Shown: in pieces, positions 15,836-24,385 of the stretch
Position numbering within the stretch: the stretch's first letter is position 1
How the letters are laid out: each line of letters starts with the position of its first letter
DNA from: AC-56 sp963702195
Lineage (GTDB): Bacteria; Actinomycetota; Thermoleophilia; Solirubrobacterales; 70-9
Assembly: GCA_963702195.1 (NCBI GenBank)
Contig: OY969725.1
Location: 434,001 to 498,000, forward strand
Reading direction: 5' to 3'
DNA length: 64,000 bases
The notes under the pieces: generated by a model
Told to the model about the DNA's origin: nothing
Databases searched by the model: none
The model's input: only the letters and a program-made list of their open reading frames with translations
Made by a program: the position numbers and the translations under genes

Positions 15836-16372
15836 TTAGCTTCCGCAGTGGGAGCCGAGCACGCCCAGCTTGAACCGGTCACTGTAGTCGAGACCTGGGC
15901 GATTCTCGTCCGGGTCCATGCAGCCGGTCTGGTAAAGGGCGTTGCCCATCTGGACCTTGCGCTGGCCGTAGCGGTTCTTGGCCGACTTCCACGAAAACCC
16001 GGAGGAAAAGCTGAGCCAGTCACAGCATGGCGTGCTCTGGTCGATCCTCCTCTTGTCACCATTGAAGTCTTGGTGCTCCCAGAAGCAGGCCCCAAAATCA
16101 GCACAGCCGGGCCCGTCGCTGAGCAACGGCACGACCCCGCCAGACAATGGATCGCCGGTGTTGCCGGAGCCGTTGCCGCACCCCGGGCCATGGCATGTGG
16201 CCTTCTCTGGCGGCGCTGCCACTACAAGCTAGTCGCTTCCTGTCGGCGTCGGGTCTTGGGCGCCCGCGGTGACTGCCGCGAGCCCCCCGAGCGCCAGGCA
16301 ACAGGCGCATAACCCGACGAACAACCCTCCCCTCGAGGATCGACGCTTGCGTTGCCGGCGTGGAACATCCAT
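15836..16372 (-). pseudogene. Secreted peptidase-inhibitor I36/crystallin-like protein gene with an in-frame amber codon
   Basis: From ATG 16372, with a strong purine-rich ribosome site just upstream, the frame encodes a signal peptide (basic MDVPRRQRKRR, then GLFVGLCACCLALGGLAAV and an AGAQD cleavage-like end). It then meets TAG at 16229-16231 (codon 48). The same frame resumes for 128 residues with CFWEHQDFNGDKRRI and WKSAKNRYGQRKV, the pattern of family I36/beta-gamma-crystallin-like secreted proteins, plus several cysteines. The second part could start at GTG 16222 but would then lack export. One nonsense mutation in an otherwise intact secreted gene is the simplest reading; read-through is less likely. 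Confidence 0.65.
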
Positions 16373-17257
16373 GCCGCCCCCTTCCGATCCGTGGATTAGT
16401 CAGATCAGTTTGCTGCAATGTGCGGATCAGCGCAAGCACCGCGGCTGCGAAATCTCCGCTATTTCCGTTTGTTTCTGCGCCGGTGCCATGACGCATAAGC
16501 TACGGCTGCTGCCCGAGGCCGCCACTCCGCACGCGCCGGGAGGTTGATCGACTCTCCTGTCTGCTCTGGCGGCTACGGGTTCGTCCGCTGCCACCGGCGC
16601 CCTTGCTACGGGTTCGCTACCAGTCGGTCCGTGGAACATGCGATACCCCGAACGCTCTAGGACTGATGCGGCGGGGACCGCGGCTCGCCAACTCCCGCTC
16701 CCGTGCGACTGGTGTCGCGACCCGACGCGACCTGCCGGATCTCCTCAACCAGTCGGGGCGGTCCACTCGGGCGTTTGCACGGCTCCGCGGCGCAACCGGC
16801 CCTCCGGACTGGTTCAACGCCGGCGGCGACGAAAGCCTTCGCAAGCCGTGACAAGCGACAAGCGCGCGCGACGCGTCCCGGCTCGTCCCTTCCCGTCTGT
16901 CGACCTCGTTGGGCCATTCGTTGGGCCAAACACCCGTTCAAACGGCCCTATAGGCCTTGCCGGGGAACCCGCGAAGCGCAGGTTTTCGCTGCAAATCGCC
17001 CATCTCAGCACCGCCCGAGCGCCAGATGGCCCTCGCTTAGCAGGCGAGGATGACCTCGTGGTTGAGCCGTGGATGATCTTCCGCTACCGAGAACCGAATT
17101 CACACCTAGGCAGTCCAGCTCAGGAAGCTCCTTCAACCCCAGACGCCAAGAGCCCCAGGCAACGAAACCCCCAGCTCTGAAAGCAACCTGCCACCCCAGC
17201 CGCAGCCACTCCGGGCACATTATCACCCTCCGGTGACATGTAGCATTGTTTACGCCT
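16373..17257. other. Gap of about 0.9 kb without a supported gene
   Basis: Several open frames exist on both strands but none shows a recognisable domain, a plausible ribosome site and coherent codon use. The stretch holds mixed sequence with lower GC than the flanks near 17040-17250. The right end has AT-richer DNA (TAGCATTG at 17241-17248) before the RHH-like gene and is its likely promoter region. It may be decayed element DNA. Confidence 0.5.
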
Positions 17258-17620
17258 ATGCCAGCTCGTGGACAGGTTTCCCGTGTCGCGATCGACGACC
17301 AGCGCTGGGTCGTCTTTCGCCAGGCCGCCCTTGCGCGGGGGATTTCGGTATCTGCCTATCTCGGGAAGCTGGTCGAAGCAGAGCTCAAGCGCCGCGGCGG
17401 AAGGGCGATCGCCGCGGTAGAGCCCGCGGCGCCCACCGACAAGCAGGCGACCGCTGCACTCGCAGAGGTCAGGGATTCCATCGACGAGCTCGACCAGATC
17501 GCGGGTCGCCTTGCGCGATCGGCGATCGATCACGGCGCGTCGTGGTCAGACGTCGGCAGCGCGTTGCGAATCGATCCGATTCAGGCCGAGAAGGCCTACG
17601 GCCCAACGCCCGGCTCCTAA
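17258..17620 (+). CDS. Small ribbon-helix-helix-like protein of the integrative element
   Basis: 120 residues from ATG 17258 (TTG 17246 is an in-frame alternative). The N-terminal 45 residues, VSRVAIDDQRWVVFRQAALA then RGISVSAYLGKLVEAELKRR, have the strand-helix-helix pattern of RHH (CopG/MobC-like) DNA-binding proteins. The remainder is helical and acidic with DSIDELDQIAGRLARSAIDH. Such genes in small integrative elements usually act in regulation or DNA processing. The AT-rich stretch just upstream could make this a leaderless message. Confidence 0.6.
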   Translation: MPARGQVSRVAIDDQRWVVFRQAALARGISVSAYLGKLVEAELKRRGGRAIAAVEPAAPTDKQATAALAEVRDSIDELDQIAGRLARSAIDHGASWSDVGSALRIDPIQAEKAYGPTPGS

Positions 17621-17708
17621 TCCTCGTCGCGCTGAATCGCCAGCGAAATCTAAAAATTGTTGGACGTTTTGACGGCTGCTTCTACTTGAGTAGTAGAGGC
17701 AGCATTCG

Positions 17709-17993
17709 ATGCCCTCCCATCCGAACGCCAACCGAGATCAACTCGAGCTCGAGCTCGGGGTCGAGGGCGCGGACGCGGGACAGGGAACCACAAGTAGGGA
17801 AGAAGTCTGCCCGGTCTGCGGCGCATCGCTGATCGGCCGACGCTGCGACGCGCTCTACTGCGGGGGCCCGTGCCGTGCCGAGGCCTCACGTGTGCGTCGC
17901 CTGCGGGATGGCGGGTCGGTCGACGGTTACGGGGACCTGACGGCGTACAACGCCCGGCAGAGGCGCACAAAGCTCGGAGGGGTGGCGAGCTGA
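17709..17993 (+). CDS. Small zinc-finger protein
   Basis: 94 residues from ATG 17709. The centre has CPVCGASLIGRRCDALYCGG followed by PCRAEASRVRRLR: paired cysteines in a treble-clef-like arrangement (CxxC and CxxxxC). Proteins of this type are common in small actinobacterial integrative elements, next to the excisionase and integrase. The stop is 1 nt before the ATG of the HTH gene, so they are probably cotranscribed. Function beyond nucleic-acid binding is not known. Confidence 0.68.
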   Translation: MPSHPNANRDQLELELGVEGADAGQGTTSREEVCPVCGASLIGRRCDALYCGGPCRAEASRVRRLRDGGSVDGYGDLTAYNARQRRTKLGGVAS

Positions 17994-17994
17994 G

Positions 17995-18261
17995 ATGGGA
18001 GTCCCACGAAGGGCGAGGATGCCGGACCGCTCTACAGCCAGGAGGAACGTCGGCACCGCGGCCTCCGTTGTCCCGTTCGCGGCCCGAAGCACGTCCGAGA
18101 TGTGGCTAACGAAGCCGCAACTTGCGGAGCGCCTGTTGGTCTCCCAGCGCTGGATCGACTACCGTCGCGACGAGGGAATGCCCTCCCATAAGTGGGGCGG
18201 AATCGTTCGGTTCAGGCTTTCAGAGGTTGAGAGCTGGCTAGATCGGAGGACGGCGGCATGA
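17995..18261 (+). CDS. Excisionase-like winged helix-turn-helix protein
   Basis: 88 residues from ATG 17995. The domain starts at WLTKPQLAERLLVSQRWIDY and continues RRDEGMPSHKWGGIVRFRLSE then VESWLD, the helix_turn_helix_17/MerR-like fold of excisionases and phage-type DNA-binding proteins. The first 34 residues are not part of that fold, so ATG 18100 is an alternative start. Its stop overlaps the integrase start by 4 nt, the normal xis-int arrangement. It probably bends attachment-site DNA during excision. Confidence 0.82.
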   Translation: MGVPRRARMPDRSTARRNVGTAASVVPFAARSTSEMWLTKPQLAERLLVSQRWIDYRRDEGMPSHKWGGIVRFRLSEVESWLDRRTAA

Positions 18262-19301
18262 GCGTTCACAGGCGAGGTGATCGGTGGGTGGCGAAGGTCT
18301 GGGCCGACGGGAGCTGGCGCTGGATCGGGACCTACTCGACCCGGAAGGAAGCGCGTTCCGCGGAGCAGGCTGCCCGCCCAAGCCGCGCGTGGGGGATCAC
18401 AGTCGATGACTTCTGCGAGCGCTGGCTTCGCGACTATGCGCGGCCCGCGCTCTCGACACGGCGCAACCACCGCTACTCGCTCAACGCGCTTCGCCGCGAA
18501 TTCGGGGCCCGAAGGCTTGACTCGATCGGGCGTCCCGAGGCTCAGCGGTGGGCGCTGCGGGTTCCGTACGCGAGCTACCGCACTGTGCGGACGATGTATG
18601 CGGACGCGCTGCGTGACGGCGTGATTGCCGACAACCCGTTCTCTCGGCTCCGGATCCCGACGCCGCAAGGTCGTCGTCGCCTCGACGTGCTCTCGGAGGC
18701 CGAGGTCCTCCAGCTGGCCGATTGTGCCCTTGAAGTCCACGCCGAACCGTTCGGAGCGACCGTTCGCGCGGTGATCCTGGTTGCCGGCTTCGTCGGGCTG
18801 AGGGCGGGGGAAGTCGGTGGGCTCGAATGGGGCGACGTCGACCTGCGCCGCGGTGAGCTCCACGTCGTGCGCTCGATTGCTCCCGAGGGAATCAAGCCGC
18901 CGAAGAACGGCGAGCCGCGTATCTGCGTGCTGCCGCCACCGGCGGCGAAGGCGCTAGCGGACCTCGACCGCCACGCCGATGAGCCGGCCGTGTTCCTGAC
19001 CCCGCGCGGACATCGCTACGGCAAGGGGGCGGCGCACCGCTACTTCCTACCGGTTCGGGTCGCCTTCGGTCGCCCGAGGCTCCAGTTCCACGAGCTGCGC
19101 CACGCTTGTGCGACGTTGCTTCTGGAGCGCGGACTCACCCCGGAGGACGTGGCCCTCCAGCTGGGTCACCGCGACGGCGGCGGGCTCGTGCGACGGCTCT
19201 ACGGACACCCCGCAGAGGACCGGGCTCGCGAGCGTATCGCGATGGCGTTCGCCGAGGTTCCCTCAGAACCGGTCGCAAACCGGTCGCAGTCGGCGGATTG
19301 A
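18258..19301 (+). CDS. Tyrosine recombinase/integrase
   Basis: 347 residues. An N-terminal AP2-like arm-binding part (SVHRRGDRWVAKVWADGSWR), a core-binding domain (ITVDDFCERWLRDYARPALS) and a catalytic domain are in order. Active-site residues visible are Arg in FVGLRAGEVGGLEW, His-x-x-Arg in HELRHACATLL, a His in LQLGHRDGG and the nucleophile Tyr in RLYGHP. It overlaps the excisionase gene by 4 nt. Its last codons contain the right arm repeat, and the 14-bp attR core lies 35 bp after its stop. It should integrate and excise the element at tRNA-Ser(GCT). Confidence 0.95.
   Translation: MSVHRRGDRWVAKVWADGSWRWIGTYSTRKEARSAEQAARPSRAWGITVDDFCERWLRDYARPALSTRRNHRYSLNALRREFGARRLDSIGRPEAQRWALRVPYASYRTVRTMYADALRDGVIADNPFSRLRIPTPQGRRRLDVLSEAEVLQLADCALEVHAEPFGATVRAVILVAGFVGLRAGEVGGLEWGDVDLRRGELHVVRSIAPEGIKPPKNGEPRICVLPPPAAKALADLDRHADEPAVFLTPRGHRYGKGAAHRYFLPVRVAFGRPRLQFHELRHACATLLLERGLTPEDVALQLGHRDGGGLVRRLYGHPAEDRARERIAMAFAEVPSEPVANRSQSAD
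19267..19291 (+). repeat. Right arm-type repeats, inside the integrase 3' end
   Basis: Exact 25-bp copy of 14100-14124, with two tandem 11-bp units of CCGGTCGC type. Here it is translated as the last residues of the integrase (EPVANRSQS). It lies about 45 bp inside the attR core. Confidence 0.62.
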
Positions 19302-19336
19302 AGTCCGATCCGAGCAGGCTCTTTCCAGCGAGGGAG

Positions 19337-19350
19337 TCCCTCCCTCTCCG
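19337..19350 (+). repeat. attR core
   Basis: 14-bp copy of the tRNA-Ser(GCT) 3' end (TCCCTCCCTCTCCG) in non-tRNA context, 35 bp after the integrase stop. It ends the integrative element; the SnoaL gene beyond is ordinary chromosome. Confidence 0.78.
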
Positions 19351-19362
19351 TTCATCGGTCGC

Positions 19363-19785
19363 TCACTTGCGCAGCCCGGCGACCTCCAGGGCGTCCTGCT
19401 CCTCGTAGAACTCCTCGTAGCGACTGATCTTGCCTTCCCGGAAGCTGACCACGGTGTAGATCCGCTGGCCGATGGTCGCTCCACTCGCTCTACCGCGCCC
19501 CTCTTCACGAGCGACGACGAGGACCTTCTCGCCACAGTCCACCATCCGCTCAACCTCGACGTCGTACTGGTCGAAGTTCTCGAGCCAGCGCTCCCATGAT
19601 TCGCGCACGCCCTCGTGCCCTTGGTAGACACCTCGATCGGCCCGCTCGGGGGCCTCGACCCACTGGATCTCGGCATCGCATGTCTGGGCGATCAGCTGCG
19701 GAAGGGCGTCGAGCAAAGCTTGCTTGTCCAGGTCGGCAGCCCCGGCGAACAGCCCTTCTATGAGCTCCACGTTCTCCTGCGACAT
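19363..19785 (-). CDS. SnoaL-like (NTF2-fold) protein
   Basis: 140 residues from ATG 19785. It begins MSQENVELIEGLFAG, the standard opening of a large NTF2-like/SnoaL family expanded in this lineage. The cone-shaped fold is seen in VYQGHEGVRESWERWLENFD and IYTVVSFREGKISRYEEF. Members are cyclases, isomerases or have unknown small-molecule roles. It is a single gene between the attR site and a wax ester synthase gene on the same strand. Confidence 0.9.
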   Translation of the reverse strand: MSQENVELIEGLFAGAADLDKQALLDALPQLIAQTCDAEIQWVEAPERADRGVYQGHEGVRESWERWLENFDQYDVEVERMVDCGEKVLVVAREEGRGRASGATIGQRIYTVVSFREGKISRYEEFYEEQDALEVAGLRK

Positions 19786-19835
19786 CGCGCTCCAGTATCG
19801 CGCGCCCAAGCGCCCTCGACACAAAGCGCTCTGAG

Positions 19836-21182
19836 TCAACCGGCGAGTTGCTCCTTGAGGGCGGCCTCCAGGTCCGCGCCGACCTCGTCGATGTCGGCGA
19901 ACAGGTCCCGGTCTGCCGTGACGCCGAAGAAGACGCCGCCGTCGTAGCTCACCACCCCGATCGAGAGCGCGTGCTGCTGAGGCGAGAGCGGCACCACCGG
20001 GTAGACCTCGACCATGCGCCGGCCCAGAAGGTAGAAGGGCATCTGGGGGCCGGGGACGTTCGACACCACCAGGTTCCAGTTGAGCTGGCGGGAGAGGACG
20101 TCGGCGAGCACCCGGTTGATCGTGGGCGGCGTCCAGCCGGTCGCCTCGATGACCAGGGAGGCCGCTCGCGCCTGCTCGGACTCCTTCACCCGGGTCGTCT
20201 CGTCGTGCACCACCCGAAGCCGTTCGGCGGGATCCGGCTCGGACAGCGGCAACGCGACCATGAGCGTCGCGATCCGGTTGCCAAGCTCCAGGTGCTCGTC
20301 GCTTCTCCGGATGCTCATCGGGACGAGGGCGACAAGCTGCTCGGGAACCGTCTCGCCGCGGCGCTCGAACAGGCGGCGGAGGCCGCCAGTCGCGACGGCG
20401 AGGATCACGTCGTTGACGGTCGCACCCGTCTCGCCGCGCGCCTCCTTCAGCGCGTCGAGCTCGGTCCGCACGAACGCGACGCGGCGGTCACGCCCGATCT
20501 CCTCATTCAGGAAGGTGTGGGGCGCCGTGGGACCGCCGGCCGCCAGGCCGGCGAACGATTCGGCCGTACGCATGACCCGGCCGGCGGTCTCGCGCGGCAT
20601 GCTGAGCGCACCGAGAGCCGCCTTGCGCGCGGCTCTCATCGGGGTGCGGATGCGGTCGGTCGCCGCCCGGACGAACAGCAGCTCCGGGCTGGGGACGTCC
20701 GGATCCCATCGCTCCTCTCCGATCGGCATCTCGGTCCCCTCGGGGTTCGGGTCGAGCATGATCGTGCCGATGTCCACGGCCGAGACGCCGTCCACCAGGG
20801 CGTGGTGGGTCTTGGAGATGTACGCGTGTCGCCCACCCTCCAGGCCCTCGACCAGGTGGAGCTGCCACAGCGGCCGCTCGAGGTCCAGCGGCGCCGACAT
20901 GACCCTGCCGACCAGCTCGCGAAGCTGCGCGGTCGTGCCGGGTCGCGGCAACGCCGTATGGCTCACATGCCACTCGAGGTCGAACCGCGGGTCGTCAGCC
21001 CAGACCGGATTCGCGAGCTGCAGCGGGGTCGCCTGGACGCGCTGTCGAAACCGCGGCACGAGCCCCAGCCGGGACTCGACGTGCGCCAGAAGCTCGTCGA
21101 GGGTCGGCGGCTCGCCCTCGAGCACGAGGGTTGCCCCGACGTTGACGTGAATCGGCCCCCGCTCCGCCAGGAGCGAGGACAT
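19836..21182 (-). CDS. Wax ester synthase/diacylglycerol O-acyltransferase (WS/DGAT)
   Basis: 448 residues from ATG 21182. The acyltransferase active site HHALVDG is clear, and the second conserved block NLVVSNVPGPQMPFYLLGRR is typical. The enzyme makes wax esters or triacylglycerol from acyl-CoA at the membrane. Oddly, the in-frame codons before the ATG encode ERLSPSD, the conserved start of this family, but no ATG, GTG or TTG lies between them and a TAG at 21231-21233. Either the annotated ATG gives a slightly short protein, or a non-standard start (ATC at 21219-21221) is used, or the start was lost. Confidence 0.92.
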   Translation of the reverse strand: MSSLLAERGPIHVNVGATLVLEGEPPTLDELLAHVESRLGLVPRFRQRVQATPLQLANPVWADDPRFDLEWHVSHTALPRPGTTAQLRELVGRVMSAPLDLERPLWQLHLVEGLEGGRHAYISKTHHALVDGVSAVDIGTIMLDPNPEGTEMPIGEERWDPDVPSPELLFVRAATDRIRTPMRAARKAALGALSMPRETAGRVMRTAESFAGLAAGGPTAPHTFLNEEIGRDRRVAFVRTELDALKEARGETGATVNDVILAVATGGLRRLFERRGETVPEQLVALVPMSIRRSDEHLELGNRIATLMVALPLSEPDPAERLRVVHDETTRVKESEQARAASLVIEATGWTPPTINRVLADVLSRQLNWNLVVSNVPGPQMPFYLLGRRMVEVYPVVPLSPQQHALSIGVVSYDGGVFFGVTADRDLFADIDEVGADLEAALKEQLAG

Positions 21183-21230
21183 GTCCGATGGTGAGAGGCG
21201 TTCCGGCGCGCGCTCGTTGATCTGCCGAGC

Positions 21231-21530
21231 CTAACCGCGGGCCGCCTGCGGCTCCCACCTGAACCGGCGAACGGCGAGGATCATGCCGATCGCGGCCCAG
21301 ACCACCAGGCTGAGGACGTCGTTCCCCACGAGACCGGTGCCCGAGCTCGTGCCGAGCGCCGTCTGCATACCGGCGGCGAGGTGGTAGAGCGGGAAGACCT
21401 TGCCGATGTCCTGGAGCCAGTTGGGGATCTGGTCGATCGGGATGAACACGCCGGAGACGAAGGAGAGGATCACGGCACTGAACGGGCCGATCACGCTGGC
21501 GGCGTCCAGGGCACTCTCGAGTCCGATCAC
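21231..21530 (-). pseudogene. C-terminal remnant of an ABC-2-type transporter permease
   Basis: About 100 codons in frame to the stop at 21231. They encode the last membrane segments of an ABC-2 permease: VIGPFSAVILSFVSGVFIPI, then DQIPNWLQDIGKVFPLYHLA, and VVWAAIGMILAVRRFRW at the end. The DxxPxWLQxI...FPL motif matches the intact permease at 46981. The N-terminal two thirds are absent: upstream lies the 3' end of the lipase gene, and no start precedes it. It is a truncated gene, probably cut when the lipase region moved in. Expression is doubtful. Confidence 0.65.
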
Positions 21531-22537
21531 CGCGACTTCGAGTCGCAGCTCGCCGTCGTGTAGCAGGCGAGCGGGGGCTCCCGCGCGACCCTCGGAGACG
21601 TCACGATCACCTTGCCGATGTAAGCGAGCTCGCGGGCGTAGTCGGTCGCGAAGCTCGACGGGCGAACGCCCGGCATCAGCGGGTGAATGCAGGTTGCCTT
21701 CGCCACTCGCTCCGGGTCTGCGGGACCGCGATGGGTGAGCGCGTCGATCGCGAGCGCGTACGCGGTGTTGTCGTAGGTGCCGATGGCGAGGTGCTCGGAG
21801 AGGTCGGCCGGGCACACGTCCTGGATCGCGACGTTGGCGATCGCTCCTCCGCCTCCGCGCAGTGCCGAGGAGGCCGCTGGCCCGAGGTTGGGGACGACCA
21901 CCTCGTCCGTGCGCGTGTAGACGCTCGTGTAGGAGATGCCCGGGAAGGTCTCCCGGTAGGAGTTCAGCGCGCGCAGGAAGTTCGATCCGGTGCGCTGCTG
22001 CCAGAAGGCGGGTGCGCACCCGGCCGTGCAGACCGGGACCGCGTCGACAGTGCCGTGGTTGGACGGGGACATCCCGATCAGGTCGCCGACCATGCCGCGC
22101 GTCCGTGGCCAGAAGCGAAGTGCCCAGCGCGGGAGCATGCCGCCCTGCGAGTGGCCGATGACGTCCACCCGACGATCCGAGCGCGCGTGCATCCTTCGGA
22201 TCGCGTAGACGACGTACTCCCCCGCGACCTGCGCGTCGCCCATCGCGTTGCCCGGAAGCGTGACGGTGCAGAAGGGCCGGCCGAGCTTGGTGAGCGCCGG
22301 TTCCCAGTTCCACGAGTACTCGACCGTCGGCGTCAGGGTCGTGCCCGGGACCAGCAGGACCGGCGCCCGGTCAGCCCGTCCCAGGTGGCCCGTGCACGCC
22401 ACCGCCGCGGCGAGCTGGTGCCGCGGCACGCTCAGCGGCGGCCCAGGTGTGCCGGGCGGCGCAAACCTTGCCTCCGCCGCCGGCGGCATCGCGAACGCCG
22501 CCACCGCTGCCGCGGCCACCATCAAGCCTCTCCGCAC
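21527..22537 (-). CDS. Secreted lipase/alpha-beta hydrolase
   Basis: 336 residues with a signal peptide (MRRGLMVAAAAVAAFAMPPA then AEA). The nucleophile elbow is VIGHSQGGM, and an upstream oxyanion segment reads APVLLVPGTTLTP. Family features resemble extracellular triacylglycerol lipases of the class-2 or Candida lipase B type. Several cysteines (CTAGCAP, ACYTTASC) suggest disulfides, fitting secretion. It ends over the remnant of an ABC permease. Lipid substrate is inferred. Confidence 0.87.
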   Translation of the reverse strand: MRRGLMVAAAAVAAFAMPPAAEARFAPPGTPGPPLSVPRHQLAAAVACTGHLGRADRAPVLLVPGTTLTPTVEYSWNWEPALTKLGRPFCTVTLPGNAMGDAQVAGEYVVYAIRRMHARSDRRVDVIGHSQGGMLPRWALRFWPRTRGMVGDLIGMSPSNHGTVDAVPVCTAGCAPAFWQQRTGSNFLRALNSYRETFPGISYTSVYTRTDEVVVPNLGPAASSALRGGGGAIANVAIQDVCPADLSEHLAIGTYDNTAYALAIDALTHRGPADPERVAKATCIHPLMPGVRPSSFATDYARELAYIGKVIVTSPRVAREPPLACYTTASCDSKSR

Positions 22538-22628
22538 CGTCTTGCCTCCTCCGATCCGGCTGCCTTCGCTCCAGATCGTAGTCCCCTCGCGACTCCATAC
22601 AATCGACGGCCGGGGGCTCGCTCCCGTT

Positions 22629-22705
<77 letters not shown>

Positions 22706-22759
22706 TCCAGACCCTCCAGGGTTCGAACCTGTGACACCGCTCGCCTTCCGGGCTCGCTG

Positions 22760-22787
22760 AGGTTCGAATCCTGTCGGGCGCGTCCAG
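22760..22787 (+). repeat. 28-bp duplicate of the tRNA-Arg 3' end
   Basis: The 28 nt at 22760-22787 are identical to 22683-22710, which cover the T-arm, acceptor 3' strand and the next 5 nt of the tRNA. After both copies a similar CTCCAGGGTT follows. Such a duplication is the scar expected from integration then loss of an element at this tRNA, or from slippage. Between the copies is also an inverted copy of the T-arm (TTCGAACCTGTGA). Confidence 0.75.
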
Positions 22788-22801
22788 GCCACTCCAGGGT
22801 T

Positions 22802-24358
22802 ATGTGGCAGCCTGTATTGATGCCTGAAGAGGGGGTGGCCTTCAAGAGCACGGCCGGGCGGTGGGTTCTCGCCATCGCCGTGCTCGGGTCCGGGATGGCG
22901 TTCCTGGACGGGACCGTCGTCAACGTCGCGCTGCCGAAGATCGGCGAGGACCTGCACGCCTCCACCGCGGCGCTGCAGTGGATCCTCAACGGCTACCTGC
23001 TCACGCTGGCCTCGGTGATCCTGCTCGGGGGCTCGCTCGGGGACCGCTACGGACGGCGGCGGATCTTCGTGGCCGGCGTGGTGCTGTTCACCGCCGCCTC
23101 GTTGCTCTGCGCTGTCGCTCCAAATGCCGAGTTCTTGGTCGCGGCCCGGCTGATCCAGGGGCTGGGCGGCGCGCTGCTCACGCCGGGGAGCCTGGCGATG
23201 ATCGAGGCGAGCTTCAAGCCCGGCGATCGGGCGCGCGCCATCGGTGCATGGTCGGGACTGGGCGGGGTGGCGGCGGCGATCGGCCCGCTCCTCGGCGGGT
23301 ACCTGGTCGACGCCGCGTCCTGGCGGGCGATCTTCCTGATCAACCTTCCGATCGGGCTCTTCGTCGCGGTTGCCGCGACCCGCCACGTTCCGGAGACCTT
23401 CGACCCCGACTCACGCGGGCCACTCGACGTTCGGGGGGCGGCGCTCGCCGCGCTGGGACTCGCGGGGACCACCTACGCGCTGATCCAGGGGCCCGAGGAC
23501 ATGTCCGCCGGGGTCTGGGTCGCGGCCCTCATGGGCGTCGCGGCGCTCAGCGTCTTCGTTACCGCGGAGCGCCGAAGCGCGAATCCCATGCTGCCGCTCG
23601 ACATCTTCCACTCGCGGCAGTTCAGTGCGGCGAACCTCGTCACGTTCGCGGTCTACGCCGCGCTCGGCGGCTTCTTCTTCCTCATGGTCGCCTTCCTCCA
23701 GATCTCGATGGGTTACTCGCCCATCGAGGCCGGGGCGGCGACCCTGCCAGTGACCGCGATGATGCTCTTCTTCTCCGCCCGTGCGGGCGGGCTGGCGCAG
23801 CGAATCGGGCCCAGGATCCCGCTGACGGTCGGGCCGCTGGTGATCGCCGCGGGCTTCCTTTGGATGACGCAGATCAGCCCGGGGGACTCGTACGTCACGA
23901 GCGTTCTGCCGCCCATTCTCGTCTTCTCCGTGGGGCTGACCCTGGTCGTCGCGCCGGTGACCGCGACGGTCCTGGCTGCGGCCGACGCTCGCCACGCCGG
24001 GATCGCGTCGGGAATCAACAACGCGGTGGCGCGCGTGGGCAGCCTCCTCGCCGTCGCCCTGCTACCGCTGATCGCCGGACTCACGGGGGACTCCTTCTAC
24101 GACCCGGCGAGCATGACCGACGGCTTCAGGATCGCGATGGTCAGCTGCGCCGTGCTCGCCGCGGCCGGTGGGGTCATCGCCTGGTTCACGATCAGCTCGG
24201 CCGTCCTCCATGCCGAGCCCGAGCCGGGAGGCTCCGCTCCAACGGAGGTTCTGCACGAGGTCTCATGCGGCGCACCCGGCCCCCTGCTGCGACCGGGCAG
24301 TGAGGCGGAGTGCGAGCCGGTCGTCGTGGAAGAGCATGTCAGCGTGCCGAGCCGCTGA
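22802..24358 (+). CDS. MFS drug transporter, DHA2/EmrB-QacA type (14 TM)
   Basis: 518 residues; ATG 22802, with ATG 22820 an alternative. The first helices carry FLDGTVVNVALPKIGEDL (motif D1 of DHA2 proteins), then GSLGDRYGRRRIFVAG (motif A) and RLIQGLGGALLTPGSLAMI (motif C region). About 14 hydrophobic segments follow. It should export drugs or lipophilic compounds using proton motive force from the cytoplasmic membrane. It begins 14 bp after the tRNA repeat and has no adjacent regulator. Confidence 0.93.
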   Translation: MWQPVLMPEEGVAFKSTAGRWVLAIAVLGSGMAFLDGTVVNVALPKIGEDLHASTAALQWILNGYLLTLASVILLGGSLGDRYGRRRIFVAGVVLFTAASLLCAVAPNAEFLVAARLIQGLGGALLTPGSLAMIEASFKPGDRARAIGAWSGLGGVAAAIGPLLGGYLVDAASWRAIFLINLPIGLFVAVAATRHVPETFDPDSRGPLDVRGAALAALGLAGTTYALIQGPEDMSAGVWVAALMGVAALSVFVTAERRSANPMLPLDIFHSRQFSAANLVTFAVYAALGGFFFLMVAFLQISMGYSPIEAGAATLPVTAMMLFFSARAGGLAQRIGPRIPLTVGPLVIAAGFLWMTQISPGDSYVTSVLPPILVFSVGLTLVVAPVTATVLAAADARHAGIASGINNAVARVGSLLAVALLPLIAGLTGDSFYDPASMTDGFRIAMVSCAVLAAAGGVIAWFTISSAVLHAEPEPGGSAPTEVLHEVSCGAPGPLLRPGSEAECEPVVVEEHVSVPSR

Positions 24359-24385
24359 GTTCCAGGGCGGGTCCCCGGTGCTGCG

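Larger units (their letters stand above)
14018..19350 (+). mobile_element. Integrative element in tRNA-Ser(GCT), about 5.3 kb
   Basis: The element runs from the tRNA-Ser(GCT) 3' end to a 14-bp repeat of that end at 19337-19350. At its right end are a tyrosine integrase, an excisionase-like HTH gene, a zinc-finger gene and an RHH-like gene. At its left are an ECF sigma gene with a membrane partner and a secreted I36-type gene with a nonsense codon. A 25-bp repeat near both ends looks like integrase arm sites. No replication, packaging or transfer genes are seen, so it is a minimal or decayed integrative element. Whether the sigma pair is cargo or older chromosome cannot be decided from sequence alone. 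Confidence 0.72.

Noticed and set aside
16373..17257. Several overlapping frames as genes of the integrative element
   Set aside because: None has a recognisable family, a good ribosome site or consistent codon use; they conflict with each other on both strands.
22861..24303. Long plus-strand frame inside the MFS gene
   Set aside because: A shadow of the MFS frame; its translation has no membrane segments and extreme Arg content.
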